Part shown: positions 11,701-22,384 of the stretch, one piece after another | How positions within the stretch are numbered: position 1 is the stretch's first letter | Layout: every line of letters begins with the position of its first letter | Assembly: GCA_012295275.1 (NCBI GenBank) | Contig: CM022667.1 | Coordinates: forward strand, 1,141,443-1,167,442 | Source of the DNA: Chrysomallon squamiferum | Taxonomy: Eukaryota > Mollusca > Gastropoda > Neomphalida > Peltospiridae | Direction: 5' to 3' | DNA: 26,000 bases | The notes under the pieces: model-generated | Database searches by the model: none | The model's input: the letters and a program-made list of their open reading frames with translations, nothing else | What the model was told of the DNA's origin: nothing | Program-made: the position numbers and the translations under genes

Positions 11701-14341
11701 CCAATCTCTTGTTTCATTGATTCATGTCCATCTGTACTTATTAGTGATAAAACCGTTTTAAAATATATTTTGTTTTGGCTTTCTTGCACTGACAACTGAT
11801 AAAACACAATTGATTATCTTTAATAATGAACCGTGCTGGATTTGGTTACTAAAGACTTCGTGTAAATCACATATGTATTTCAGTCTATGTGGGCATTCTG
11901 TTGTTTTGGGTTTTTTTTTTCCTTTTTTTTTTTCTTTTTTGATTTTGATTAAGAAAAAAAAAATGCAACTGCTGATATACTTTTGATATTGGTTATTTAA
12001 AAAAACAATGTTTTGGGCAACATTTAATCACTGACTTTATCCCCCCCCCAAAAAACACCACAGAAAACATTGCATGTTTTCTTTTATATGCATGAAATCA
12101 TGTGTATGCATGAGCGAACTTGTGTCTATATTTATCTTTGTATGCTTGGTTATTATTAGCATATTATAGCACAAACTTCCATTATAACCAAATAAAAATT
12201 AAAAAAAAGACTAAGAAAAAATGTTAACAATAATTAAATCTGATTTCCAACCCTCATAAAAAAAATAAAAAAATAAAAATAAAAATAAAAATTTCCCCAT
12301 CCTTTTAAGATAATAAATTAGCATAAAGACAACACATAGTCCATTTTCAATACATTTTTTTTGTTGTTGTTGTTTGTTTTTTTAGAAAATAATACGCAAG
12401 TATGAAAATATGATTATATGAAATATGATGTATCAAAATGTATTAAAAATACAAAAAACATAAAAGCACACTTAAAAATATTTGTTTCTTTCATATATAA
12501 ATATATATATACATATATATAATAGCAAAATGTTGTTAACAGCTATTTACAAAAATTGGTTTGAATTGCATGTGGATTACAAATTTATTTTTAAAAATGT
12601 TTTTAAGAGGTGATAAGAACAATTAAAAAGTTTCAAGCTATATAAAATAATTACGTATCTGTGTATATTTTATTTGGCTGCTTTAAGTAGCAAACTTTGT
12701 GAGATGCACTTAAGTATTTTAATGCTTAATAACTGCAAATAACTAAATATAAAATAACAAAAATTGACATTTTTGAGAATAAACCAATATACAGTAAAAG
12801 ATTTATGAAATTAAAATCTTTACTAAGTGGCATTATCATGAACAAAATTTAAGAATCTAAATACACATGACTTAATTATTTATTATTAGCAAGATTGGTT
12901 TACAATAATTTTTGACTTTATGGTAGAATTGTTTTTATTTTGTGGATTCATTTCAGTAAAAAAAAAAATAATAATAATAACAAAATTTAAAAACATTAAT
13001 TAAATTAATTAACAAAATTGTTTTTATTTAAAAGAAATTAGTATTAAATTTTTTTGAATTATAATCAGTTGGTGTTTCATGTGTATGTATAATAATGCCA
13101 CTTTAAGATATACAAGTGTGTATAAAAATATTTATTAAAAATGACTGTATATAAAGTATCATGTCATATACATTGAGTATTAGTTTTCAGTATAAAAATT
13201 ATCAGATAACAATTCTGAGAAAAATGTCAGACATTTTAGGTAATTTGTATATTTTTTTAATAACTGTAAAACAAACTTGATTATTTTGTGATTTGATTTG
13301 TTCATGTTTTTGTTCGTTTGATTTGCTTTTTTTAGCATGTTCTTTTTTTTTTTTTTTTTTTTTTAAAGGTCACCATATACATTTGTAAGTTGTTGTTTTT
13401 TTGGTAATACCAGAAGTGAAATAAACTTTATTAATTATTAAAATTATTATCTTTACTTCTGATACAAATCTTTTGATTCCATTTTTATTACAGAGATAAA
13501 TTTTTTTTTATCTAAAAACACTTTTGGATATTAATCTTGTACAAAAAAAAATTAGCTAAAAAACACACCTTTTGATCTTAGTTTCGTACAAATAATTAAT
13601 TTAGAAGATTTTAATGGTCTTCTTTGATACAAGTTTTTTTTACTGATTTTTCTGAAGGTTATGTCTATTACATACATTCAGTGTTACAGCATTAATAGCA
13701 TGAGTTAAAAATATATTTTACATTCTTTCATGTTTTATTGCAAAGCATCAAAATATGCTGCAGCAAATGTTTTTAAGATTCAGAAAATCTTTTTTTTTGT
13801 TTCGTTCTTCGAAACATCAGTGGTTAATACTTGTGATTTAACACACAACATAGAGTGACAAAATCAATCTACATTTCCTCTTGTTTATCAGTCATCTAAT
13901 TTCCATTAATAATGACATTTAAATGTTCCTTTATTAACAAATAATCCATCAGTAAACACCCTAATGACATTTAAAGGATCCTTGTTTGTTGTTTTTTTTC
14001 TTTTTTTTTTCTTTTTCTTTTTTTTTCAAATTTATCAAATTTCCACTGGTAAATATTAAAATAATGTTATTTAAAAGTTTCTTTCTCATGAAATATCATT
14101 CACTGAATTTTATACTATCATTTAAATGTTGTTTTTTTCCTATCTTATCTTTTCCAATTCCCATTAGCAAACAAATAAAACGATGTCCTATACTTATCAC
14201 TAATTTTTATCCATTCTGTATCAAATTTCCATCAGTAAGCATTATAACAAAACCATCTTACTAATTATTATTATTATTCTTTTTTTTTTTGTCATCTATT
14301 CAGTTTTCATTCACACATAATAAAAAAAAAAAATAAAAAAT
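11701..14341. other. Intron or 3' UTR of the proximal terminal exon; no gene seen
   Basis: AT-rich with homopolymer runs (11910-11940, 13345-13368, 13990-14027). Loosely repeated segments such as TTTCCATTAATAATGACATTTAAA and its variants occur at about 13900-14260, immediately downstream of the proximal stop, probably within the 3' UTR. No additional exon is seen. Confidence 0.5.
13930..13935 (-). terminator. Candidate poly(A) signal for the proximal terminal exon
   Basis: This is the first minus-strand AATAAA found downstream of the proximal stop, about 410 bases after it. In DNA this AT-rich the hexamer is common by chance and the following sequence is not strikingly GU-rich, so this is only a candidate. 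Confidence 0.3.
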
Positions 14342-14594
14342 CTATTGATTCTTCTTTCTTGTCCACTTGATGATGGTCTCCGGTGACCGGTAGAAAAACA
14401 ACAACTTCGCATACAGGTCTTCCTCCAGAACAAACTCCTTCATCTCTCTGACGAGGTAGATGTCGAGGCAGAGTCGCAGGACCCTGTCGACGTCAGGCAT
14501 CTGGACGAACATGATGGTCAGGTACTGCCCAGTGGTCGACAGACGCAGGATTCGGCCAATCAAAAGGATGAAAGACACGTAGAGACCGATAATG
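14342..14594 (-). CDS. Piezo: Piezo channel, proximal terminal exon (inner pore helix and C-terminal domain, variant MFVQM)
   Basis: The acceptor ATTTTCAG opens a 253-base exon: one base plus 83 codons and TAG. It encodes IIGLYVSFILLIGRILRL (inner pore helix), STTGQYLT, IMFVQMPDVDRVLRLC, LDIYLVREMKEF, VLEEDLYAKLLF and FYRSPETIIKWTRKKNQ. The MF pair and the RSPE motif of the Piezo neck are retained. The two acidic residues that normally follow MF are V and Q here (codons 14504-14506 and 14501-14503). The frame is intact and the splice phase correct, so there is no sign of a pseudogene. It carries a stop, so if used it ends the protein and excludes the distal exon. It aligns with the distal exon at about 55% identity by eye and is one residue shorter. 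Confidence 0.96.
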
Positions 14595-14675
14595 CTGAAA
14601 ATTGTAATCGTTATGGAAACAAGTGTAAAAAAAAAAAATAGTTAATAATAGGGAAGAGATCAAGCTTTTTAAATG

Positions 14676-14715
<40 letters not shown>

Positions 14716-15649
14716 TAAATAAATAAATAATAAAAAATAAATAAATAAATAAATAAAATGAATAAATACTAATGAAATGTTACATTAATTCTTCAATAAA
14801 TAAAATTATAAACTCTCTCTCACACACACACATATTTTGTAGTTATTTCCTTATTGAAGTACATTCGATTAATTCACTGAAAATAAATAAAAAAGAATAA
14901 AAAAAAACATTCATGCATTCTAAAAAAAAAAATTAATGTCAGCTTTATCTATTTATTTATGTTTTGGTTTACTGCAATAAACGCGTATTTAAAAAGCGAA
15001 AACAAATACTAAAATAACAAAAATAAAATAAATTACAGGACATTTAGGAAACAATTATATATTTTATTTATGCACCTGACAATAACACTGGTATTACTTC
15101 CTTGCAGTGTCCTAGTAAAACTGCATGATAATCGTATATTCTAGGATAATGTTCCAAAAAAAAAAAAAAAAAAATAGTTTCCAGTCAGGAAGTGAATTTA
15201 ATTAAAGTAAAACATACGATAAAGGATAAAAGCATTGTTTAAAAAAAATAAACTAATTATTTATGTATTTTTAGTACCCTTGCTTGATGTGTTATTAAAA
15301 AAAAAAAAAAATTCACTGTTCTTTCTAACTATAGAAAATTATTATTAATTTATCTGTAATTTTTTTATTTTTTTTTTTATTATTATTATTTTTTTTTTTT
15401 TAAGATCAAGAGGTAAAATTCATATCACTGAGTCATAAAGAGTTTCTGCTTCAGCAGCGATAGTGTAATATGATCATTTCTCCTGGGTGCTTTTATTGAG
15501 TGATTTTGTGTTCTAATGTGTGCTCACTGCTGGGTTTTATCAAAGAGTACAGTACATACATTCCTGCTGCCTATGGTAGGGCATACAAAAAAGATTACTT
15601 CTTGCTAATCTTTAAGAGTAGACCTTGCTGTGGTGGCATGAGTTATCTC

Positions 15650-15650
<1 letters not shown>

Positions 15651-15694
<44 letters not shown>

Positions 15695-15722
15695 CCATGT
15701 GTGTGTGTGTGTGTGTGTGTGT
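15651..15722 (+). repeat. (GT)n microsatellite
   Basis: GT dinucleotides interrupted once by CCCAT near 15693. Confidence 0.97.
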
Positions 15723-17145
15723 ATTGTGCATGCATGAATGTATGCATAATACTTATTGTCTCACTATCTGGATTAATATTAGGTAATATAAGAAAATCAT
15801 AATAAAAATAAAATTATTTATTTTTTATTTATTATTTAATATAATATAAAATATATTAAATTTAAAATTTAAAAAATATCAGTAATAAAAATAAAAATAA
15901 ATATAAATATAAATATAAAATATAAAAATGAAAAGTAAATGACAAACCAGAGCTCACTGGGTGTCCAATCACAACATTTGGTACAAAATGCTAACTGACC
16001 AATCACAAGCCATGAAACAAGACATCAATGGTTAGTGCAAGCATACAGTGATTACCTACTAAATAAAAACAACACACATCATGCTGCTATACACTAAAAC
16101 AAGTCAACTAGTTATCCATGGTAACATTTATATACTTCAAATGACATATTCTTTGTTATTTATTTATTTATTTATGTTATTATTATTATGATTATTATTA
16201 TTATTACTTTATTATTATTACTATTATTATTATTATTACAAAAATAATGTTTTTTTTTTTTTTTTTTATTTTTTTTTTTATTTATTTTTTTATTTATTTA
16301 TGTACCATTATTATTCTATTTCTGATTTTAGTTTGGGTTTTTTTTTTTTTTTTTTTTTTTTTTTGTATCTATTTGTTATTATTTTTTAATACAAAGACAC
16401 TTAATCAATCAGAAACCACCAATTAAAGATAATTGTAACAAAATACTGCAAAAGGAAAACTGTACAGAAGTAAGAAATGTCACCATGGGTATAATCAATT
16501 AGTTAAAGACAGCCAGATGCAGAAAGATGCTACAGCATTCTACATACAAAAAACATCAAGTTAAATACACTGAAAGCAATACACAAAAATGCAGTGTTAT
16601 GTACAGCACAGTAAGAAAATATCAATCGCATCTATTATTATTTTTATTCTTCCAACATCAAACAAAAATAAAAAATAGATAGAAAGACAGAGACACAGAT
16701 AGAAAGATAGATAAGGAAATAAAAAAAAAAAAAAAAAAGAAAATAAAGGTAAAAAGAAATAATAATAATGGTTTTATAATGAAATTAGCAATTGTTAATG
16801 AAAATATTTTTGTAACTAAATTTAAATATTCATTAGTTTCACAATGAATAATCATTTTTGTATCAGTTTATGAGAAAAAAAATGTTCATGGAAAACATTA
16901 CACAGAATATAAAACTCATTAAATGTACTTGATAATGATAATAATAAATAATTATCATATTATAAAAATTTGTACAGTAAAAAAAGTGAATTGTCAAATG
17001 ACCAGGGGACAAAAAGTCAGATGAATAAGTGAAATTACTAAATGTTTTTTTATGTTCAGAAGAAAGGAACATTTGTAAGTTTTATAACATTCTCAAAAAT
17101 TTCTGTTTCTTGTGATATTTTTGGTTTTCAACATAACATAAATCA

Positions 17146-17148
<3 letters not shown>

Positions 17149-17204
<56 letters not shown>
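17149..17204 (+). repeat. (AAT)n microsatellite
   Basis: About 18 AAT units without interruption. Confidence 0.95.
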
Positions 17205-17206
<2 letters not shown>

Positions 17207-17783
17207 TAAAAAAAAATCCCAAAGATTTATTTAAAAATAACAAGGATGAAAAAGAAAATGAAGAAAATCAATGTTCGAAAAATGTAGAAATACTGAATTT
17301 TCTCCTTGCAACTTGATTTTTTGTTGTTTTTCTACAAATAACGTAAACAAAGCTCAAATTACAACAAAAAAAAGATAAAAATTCTGCTGTCTTTCAGTCT
17401 GTGACAACAGTACACAGAAACATTATATTTACATTTCCATTCTAATGAGATTTTTGTCACCTTTGATTAATTGCCTTTGTACAGATGTCAATTTAGAAAA
17501 TAGAATTATATTCCTCAGAGAGAGAGGTTTTTATATGCTTTTTTCCCTGTGCAATTGATTTTATATCATTCTTTTGTGATAAAAAAATCCAATGGTAAAA
17601 ACTGATATCATTATATATTTATGTGTGTGCTTTTTATAACTGTGGCTAAATTCTTGTACATGTCAATGATGCATGCTAATGAACAAGATGATGATGATGA
17701 TAATATTTGTTCTTGGAAAAAATGTTATTTGTTGCTGTAATACACACATGCAAATATATAAATACATATATTAATACTCTACT

Positions 17784-17820
<37 letters not shown>

Positions 17821-17875
17821 TCACATTCACAAAAATATTATATCAAACTATATGCAGCAGAGTTAACAACATATA

Positions 17876-18540
17876 TATTCAGTAAAGCAGAGTTTTATTA
17901 ACATTAAAACATTTACTACATTCAGTAAAGCATACAACATTGTGGTTAGTTATTACAATATTGAAACATTTACTACATTCAGTAAAGCATACAACATAGT
18001 GGTTAGTTATTACAATATTAAAACATTTACTACATTCAGTAAAACATACAATATAGTGGTTAATTATTACAAAATAAAACATTTAATACATTCAGTAAAG
18101 CATACAATATAGTGGTTAGTTATTACAATATTAAAACATTTACTACATTCAGTAAAGCATACAATATAGTGGTTAATTATTACAATATTAAAACATTTAG
18201 TACATTCAGTAAAGCATACAATATAGTGGTTAATTATTACAAAATGCAACATTTAGTACATTCAGTAAAGCATACATTAAAACATTTAGTACATTCAGTA
18301 AAGCATACAATATAGTGGTTAATTATTACAAAATGCAACATTTACTACATTCAGTAAAGCATACAATATAGTGGTTAATTATTACAAAATGCAACATTTA
18401 GTACATTCAGTAAAGCATACAATATAGTGGTTAGTTATTACAATATTAAAACATTTACTACATTCAGTAACGCATACAGCATAGTGGATAGTCATTACAA
18501 TATTAAAACATTTACTACATTGTCAACACATCCACTATTT
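17876..18540 (+). repeat. 57-bp minisatellite, about 12 units
   Basis: ACATTT followed by A(C/A/G)TACATTCAGTAAAGCATACAA recurs at 17909, 17966, 18023, 18079, 18136, 18193, 18249, 18282 (shortened unit), 18338, 18394, 18451 and 18508. Spacing is 56 or 57 bp apart from the short one. Two sub-families are visible, with CAATATTAAAAC or CAAAATGCAAC junctions. The array decays to about 18600. It lies in the intron between the penultimate Piezo exon and the proximal terminal exon. Confidence 0.96.
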
Positions 18541-18600
18541 TAAGAAAAGCATACAACAAGGTGGTTAGTAATTAAAATGTCACAACATTTACTTCAATGT

Positions 18601-19517
18601 TAACAAGCACTATGTGTTAAAGATAAGCACATGACTGTGATAGTTTTTTAGCATCTAAAGCAACATTCACACAACATAACTTGTAGGATATGAACAAGTT
18701 GTGATGTGAGCCAATCTACATAATAACAGATGCCATGGACCAAGATATGTTTCTGATTTATATTACTTTTACTGTGTGCCTAGTTTATACGAAGTTTAAA
18801 GTTTTAATTACTCATTTATTTAAATTTATCCTTTTTCTTTTCCTTTCTTCTTTTTTTTTTATATTTTTAAATTTATTTTGTTGTTGTTGTTATTATTATT
18901 ATTATTATTATTTTATGTATGTATTTATTTACTATTTCTCTTGTAAAAATACTGAGATTTTTGCTCAGTTTGAAAGTAAAAACCATGTATATTATTTATA
19001 ATTATAATTATTATTATTATCACAAATAGTATAATTCCACTGAATTCAATTTTTTACATTTCTGTAGTAAATGCATGTTTTTCACCAGAAATCATTAAAT
19101 CAAGTTGTGTAGTGTGAATGCTGCTTAATCAACACACAATTTTAGAAACCTCTGTGGCAAAGGAAATCACACAAACCATTCAGGTAATGTACTACTACCT
19201 TGTTAATAAACATAAAAACTTGTTCTACTGCAACACACCATAGGAAATAATATATACCTGCACAGATAATTCTTTAATAATTATTCATATTTTGTAAATA
19301 AATAAATAATAAATAACATACTAATACCTTTAATTGTAATTTATTATTTATTACCTATCTGTAATAATATATGTAGTAACATATAAAATGAAAATAATAA
19401 ATAAATAAAAATTTGACAATAAATAAACAATTAAATAATAAAAAAAAAAAAATAAAAAAATAAAATAAATAAATAAACTGATAAATAAATCAATAAATTA
19501 ATTAAATCGAAACTTAC
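18601..19517. other. Piezo intron, 5' portion; no gene seen
   Basis: AT-rich with ATT tracts (18890-18912, 19008-19019) and TAAA tracts (19435-19500). The stretch 19025-19260 is unique but unassigned. Confidence 0.5.
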
Positions 19518-19520
19518 CCA
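19512..19520 (-). promoter_or_regulatory. Shared 5' splice site for alternative terminal exons
   Basis: TGGGTAAGT at the end of the penultimate Piezo exon matches the consensus donor closely. It leaves the reading frame two bases into a glycine codon. Both the acceptor at 14595 and the one at 8693 supply the missing base in the right phase, so this one donor must choose between introns of about 4.9 kb and 10.8 kb. Confidence 0.9.
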
Positions 19521-19725
19521 TATCCTGTGATGACAGAAAAGCCTGCAGGTGCCTTCCTGTCGTTAAAGGTGATGATGGTGAGGTCGTCTTTAAGCTTCTG
19601 TCCAGGTTTGGCATTGACCAGAACGTCTCCTGCAATCATCTCCTGCATCTGCCACCATTCTATGTATGCCTGCGAGGAGTTGTCCAGTTTCATCGTAATG
19701 TTGCTGTAGCCTATGCCATATGTAC
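19518..19725 (-). CDS. Piezo: Piezo channel, penultimate exon (end of cap, start of inner helix); shared by both C-termini
   Basis: The exon spans 208 bases (2+204+2) with acceptor TCTCACAG and a strong GGGTAAGTTT donor. It encodes TYGIGYSNITMKLDN, YIEWWQMQEM, VLVNAKPGQKLKDDL, TIITFNDRKAPAGF and SVITGY. The WW pair corresponds to the EWW segment of the cap, and VITGYG leads straight into the inner pore helix, as in other Piezos (LAGYGI.GLY). Sequons NIT and NSS are present. The exon ends with GG, so either downstream terminal exon gives glycine: GGC with the proximal exon or GGT with the distal exon. The acceptor is preceded by poly-T and (TTTA)n. Confidence 0.97.
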
Positions 19726-19730
19726 CTGTG

Positions 19731-19752
19731 AGAAAAAAAAAAAAAAAAAAAA

Positions 19753-19791
<39 letters not shown>

Positions 19792-20420
19792 GTAAATAAA
19801 TAAAATATATACAAATAAACAAACGTAATATTACAAAAATCAATAAATTAATAAGGAAATTACAGACAAATAAATAAAACACTTAAAAATAAATAAATAA
19901 AATAAATGACTAAATGAATGAATATAGATAAAATACATAAAAACAAATGAATAAAATAAATAAAAATAAATAAATAAATAATATAATAAATAAATAAACA
20001 AATACATAAAAATAAATAAATAAACAAACAAAATACATAAAAACAAATAAATGCATAAATAAACAAACAAAAATAAATAAATAATGAAATAATGATATGA
20101 ATAAATATTATATAAACACAGAATGAAGCAGATGACAATAAACGATAAGATTTAAAATAACATTTAAAAAATCTAAATATATTGTCATGAATAAAATATT
20201 TCTTAATTTAATTAAACAATCATTAAGATATATGAAAATAAAAAATTTCATTTTTGGTGAACATTTTTGTAATAATAATAATAATAATAATAATAAACAT
20301 AAATAAATATCACATAGAAATGAAATCAGCAGATGAAAATAAATAATAATACTTTTATTAGTGAATGTTTTAAATTTAAAAACAATAACAATGAAATAAA
20401 TAAATAAATAAATAAATAAA

Positions 20421-20474
<54 letters not shown>

Positions 20475-20500
20475 TAACAACTCATCACAAATCAAGACAA
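19731..20500 (+). repeat. (TAAA)n and (AAT)n microsatellites in a Piezo intron
   Basis: Poly-A and TAAA units run from 19731 to about 19805 directly beside an acceptor. TAAA-rich sequence with CAAA and ATAAA variants continues to about 20100, followed by AAT runs at 20269-20296 and 20421-20470. Confidence 0.9.
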
Positions 20501-20601
20501 TACATTTTTTTCCTTTATTTTTTTAACAAATGTTACAAAAATTAACTACATCAGAATTTGTACTACAATGTAACAAATAACAACACAGTAATTATTAGAT
20601 T

Positions 20602-20702
20602 ATTACACTGTAAAACAAAATATAACTTTTGTGCAGGTTACTTGCTAACAATATTACAAAGTGAAACAAAATATAAAATTTGTATTACATTACCTGCTAA
20701 CA
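20602..20702 (+). repeat. 52-bp tandem duplication spanning a 5' splice site
   Basis: The segment TTACACTGTAAAACAAAATATAA...TTGCTAACAA at about 20602-20651 is repeated as TTACAAAGTGAAACAAAATATAA...CTGCTAACAA at about 20654-20703. The second copy contains the real donor of exon 20694-20773 (minus-strand CAG|GTAATG). The first carries the related CAAGTAACC. Confidence 0.7.
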
Positions 20703-20773
20703 AAGACACAACTGGTTGTGCCCTGCCAGTCAATCCAAGCCTAATGAATCTAGGAAACAGTTCCATCACATCT
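20694..20773 (-). CDS. Piezo: Piezo channel, short internal exon (extracellular cap)
   Basis: This is an 80-base exon (1+78+1) with acceptor ATTTCAG and donor GTAATG. It encodes DVMELFPRFIRLGLTGRAQP followed by VVSLLA. LFPRFIRL resembles the LFPKYIRAP segment found in the Piezo cap after the block of strand-forming residues. It ends with the first G of a glycine codon completed by the next exon (GGT). A copy of its donor region lies 52 bp further into the intron (about 20602-20650). The small size is unusual but both phases fit exactly. Confidence 0.9.
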
Positions 20774-20984
20774 CTGAAATAATAACAAAAAAATACATAT
20801 TGAAATATAATTATAAAGTTAACACTGTTCTTCTTAAACTTGAGATAATACTGCTTAAATCTATTTAAACAATTAATGGAAGGAAAAATCAATTATTTAC
20901 ACATAAGTGTTGCTTTGTGATAGAAAATAATTGAAAGAATCGGTAAAGACATATAAATATATCAAAAAGTATAGGGAACCTCTC

Positions 20985-21162
20985 CATAAATAATAATATA
21001 ATATAATATAACATAATATAATATAATATAATATAACAATACAATAATAACATACAATTCTGTAATATACTATAATATTATTAATAATATAATATAATAT
21101 AATAAACAAAAAGAATTTAAAAATACTGTAATATACTATAATAATATTAATAAATAATGCAA

Positions 21163-21205
<43 letters not shown>
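20985..21205 (+). repeat. (ATATA)n pentanucleotide and (AAT)n tracts
   Basis: TATAA/ATAAT five-base units at about 20990-21100, then (AAT)n at 21165-21206, all within the intron between exons 20694-20773 and 21258-21374. Confidence 0.85.
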
Positions 21206-21257
21206 GTATTATAAACAAAAATAATTAAAAAATTCATGAATGTTTAGTTCAACTTAC

Positions 21258-21374
21258 ACACTCTCCACAGTTCCTGTTCTGTTGATAATGTCAGACATAT
21301 TTTTTTGTACTGCCAGTGGAAGGTGAATCACAAACTCGTTGCTGATAGTTTCTGCTATACCAGCTGAGGGCCCC
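21258..21374 (-). CDS. Piezo: Piezo channel, internal exon (extracellular cap)
   Basis: This 117-base exon (1+114+2) encodes GPSAGIAETISNEF, VIHLPLAVQKNMSDI and INRTGTVES. Two N-glycosylation sequons are visible (NMS and NRT), fitting an extracellular position. The donor is GTAAGT, giving a GT that pairs with A of the next exon to make valine. The acceptor ATCCAG has no ordinary polypyrimidine tract: a long (TTA)n microsatellite runs right up to it, and this is the only open frame consistent with phase 2 from the exon before. Sequence similarity to the cap of known Piezos is weak here, so the call depends on continuity of frame and position. Confidence 0.88.
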
Positions 21375-21377
21375 CTG

Positions 21378-21378
21378 G

Positions 21379-21456
<78 letters not shown>

Positions 21457-21650
21457 GTAATAATAATAATAAGAAGAAGAAGAAGAAGAAGAAGAAGAAA
21501 AATGAAGATGATGATGATGATGATGATGATGATATTAATTAATTAACACTAATAATAAAAAGAAGAAAAAGAATGAAAATGATGATGATGATGATAGTAT
21601 ACTACTACTAATAGTAGTAATAATAAGTAATGCAATAATAATGTGATGAT
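21378..21650 (+). repeat. (AAT)n - (AAG)n - (GAT)n compound microsatellite abutting an acceptor
   Basis: (AAT)n from 21380 to about 21469, then (AAG)n to about 21500, then (GAT)n to about 21531 and more AAT/GAT-rich sequence. On the transcribed strand the TTA repeat stands where the polypyrimidine tract of exon 21258-21374 should be. Confidence 0.95.
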
Positions 21651-21925
21651 GAAAATATTAATTTAAAAGAAGTGGTTAAATTTAAAAAAGTCTGTGAAAA
21701 TAGTAGTGATAATAATGTAACAGAAAAGCCAATTTAAAATAAATTTTAAAAAAATCTGTAAAAAATAATAAAAATTATAAAATATTTAAACCACTCTATA
21801 CAAAATATCTATATCTAAAATAAATAGATATATTTAGACATAGATATATAAAAAGAGATACAGATATTGACAGATCATACAGGCCAACAGATATACAAGT
21901 TAATATATAGATATGCCGTGCCCAC

Positions 21926-22095
21926 CTGTTAAATATGACATAGAATTCCATGGGGAGTCTTGTGCTACGTTTCAGATCTTGTATCATCCTCTGCTGACTC
22001 GGAGGACTGATTCCCCACAGAGAGGTCGATTTTCCATTAAAAGTAATCTTGGTGATGTCTTCTGCATCGTAGTTTGAAATGAATCCAATAGCTCG
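21926..22095 (-). CDS. Piezo: Piezo channel, internal exon (extracellular cap)
   Basis: The exon starts in phase 0 after TGTATTTCAG and ends with AG before a GTGGGC donor, 56 codons plus two bases. It encodes RAIGFISNYDAEDI and then SLWGISPPS, close to the SLWRISPPS block that marks the cap (C-terminal extracellular domain) of Piezo proteins. The segment DLKRSTRLPMEFYVIFN continues the cap fold. The arginine at the exon junction is completed by the next exon. The cap is less conserved than the anchor or C-terminal domain, so identification rests on SLWGISPPS plus exact frame and phase continuity with neighbours. The donor GTGGGC is the weakest of the series but is the only site giving phase 2. 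Confidence 0.94.
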
Positions 22096-22384
22096 CTGAA
22101 ATACACGTTTGAGAGACAAAATTTAGATTGGGAAATTTTATGTAACTTGTAATGTGGAGATGTTAAATTAAAAATAAGGAAATTATGAAAACTTTATACA
22201 GAACAGATTATTAATAATAATTAAAAATTAATTTTGTAAGTTGATAAATTCGTGTTAAAGAGAAAAGAAATCAAGCATAATTTTAAGAGAGACTATAATT
22301 AGGATACCATGTTTATTTTATATATAAAGTGATTACATGTGGATTTTCATCAGTAGTACACTTTAAAAAATTGCAAATATATAA

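Larger units (their letters stand above)
14595..17875. other. Piezo intron before the proximal terminal exon; repeats only
   Basis: It contains AAT/TAAA tracts (14679-14760), (GT)n at 15651-15722, an ATT/TTTA/poly-T stretch (16157-16364), (AAT)n at 17149-17204 and (AT)n at 17789-17816. The parts at about 15430-15640 and 15950-16140 are unique but show no gene. Confidence 0.6.

Noticed and set aside
13986-14264. Plus-strand frame of 92 codons antisense to the proximal 3' UTR
   Set aside because: It begins in a poly-T tract and has only Phe-rich low-complexity content and no motif.
17879-18315. Repeated open frames on both strands with a 19-residue period and CFTECSKC-like motifs
   Set aside because: The 57-bp minisatellite unit is divisible by three and lacks stops in these frames, so open frames arise automatically. 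One unit is shortened and others are 56 bp, which breaks any long frame.
18735-19001. Plus-strand frame of 88 codons with hydrophobic content
   Set aside because: It is rich in Phe, Tyr and Cys runs from T-rich and TTA repeats inside a Piezo intron. There is no family resemblance.
21339-21542. Plus-strand frame with poly-Asn, poly-Lys and poly-Asp
   Set aside because: It is antisense to a Piezo exon followed by AAT, AAG and GAT microsatellites.
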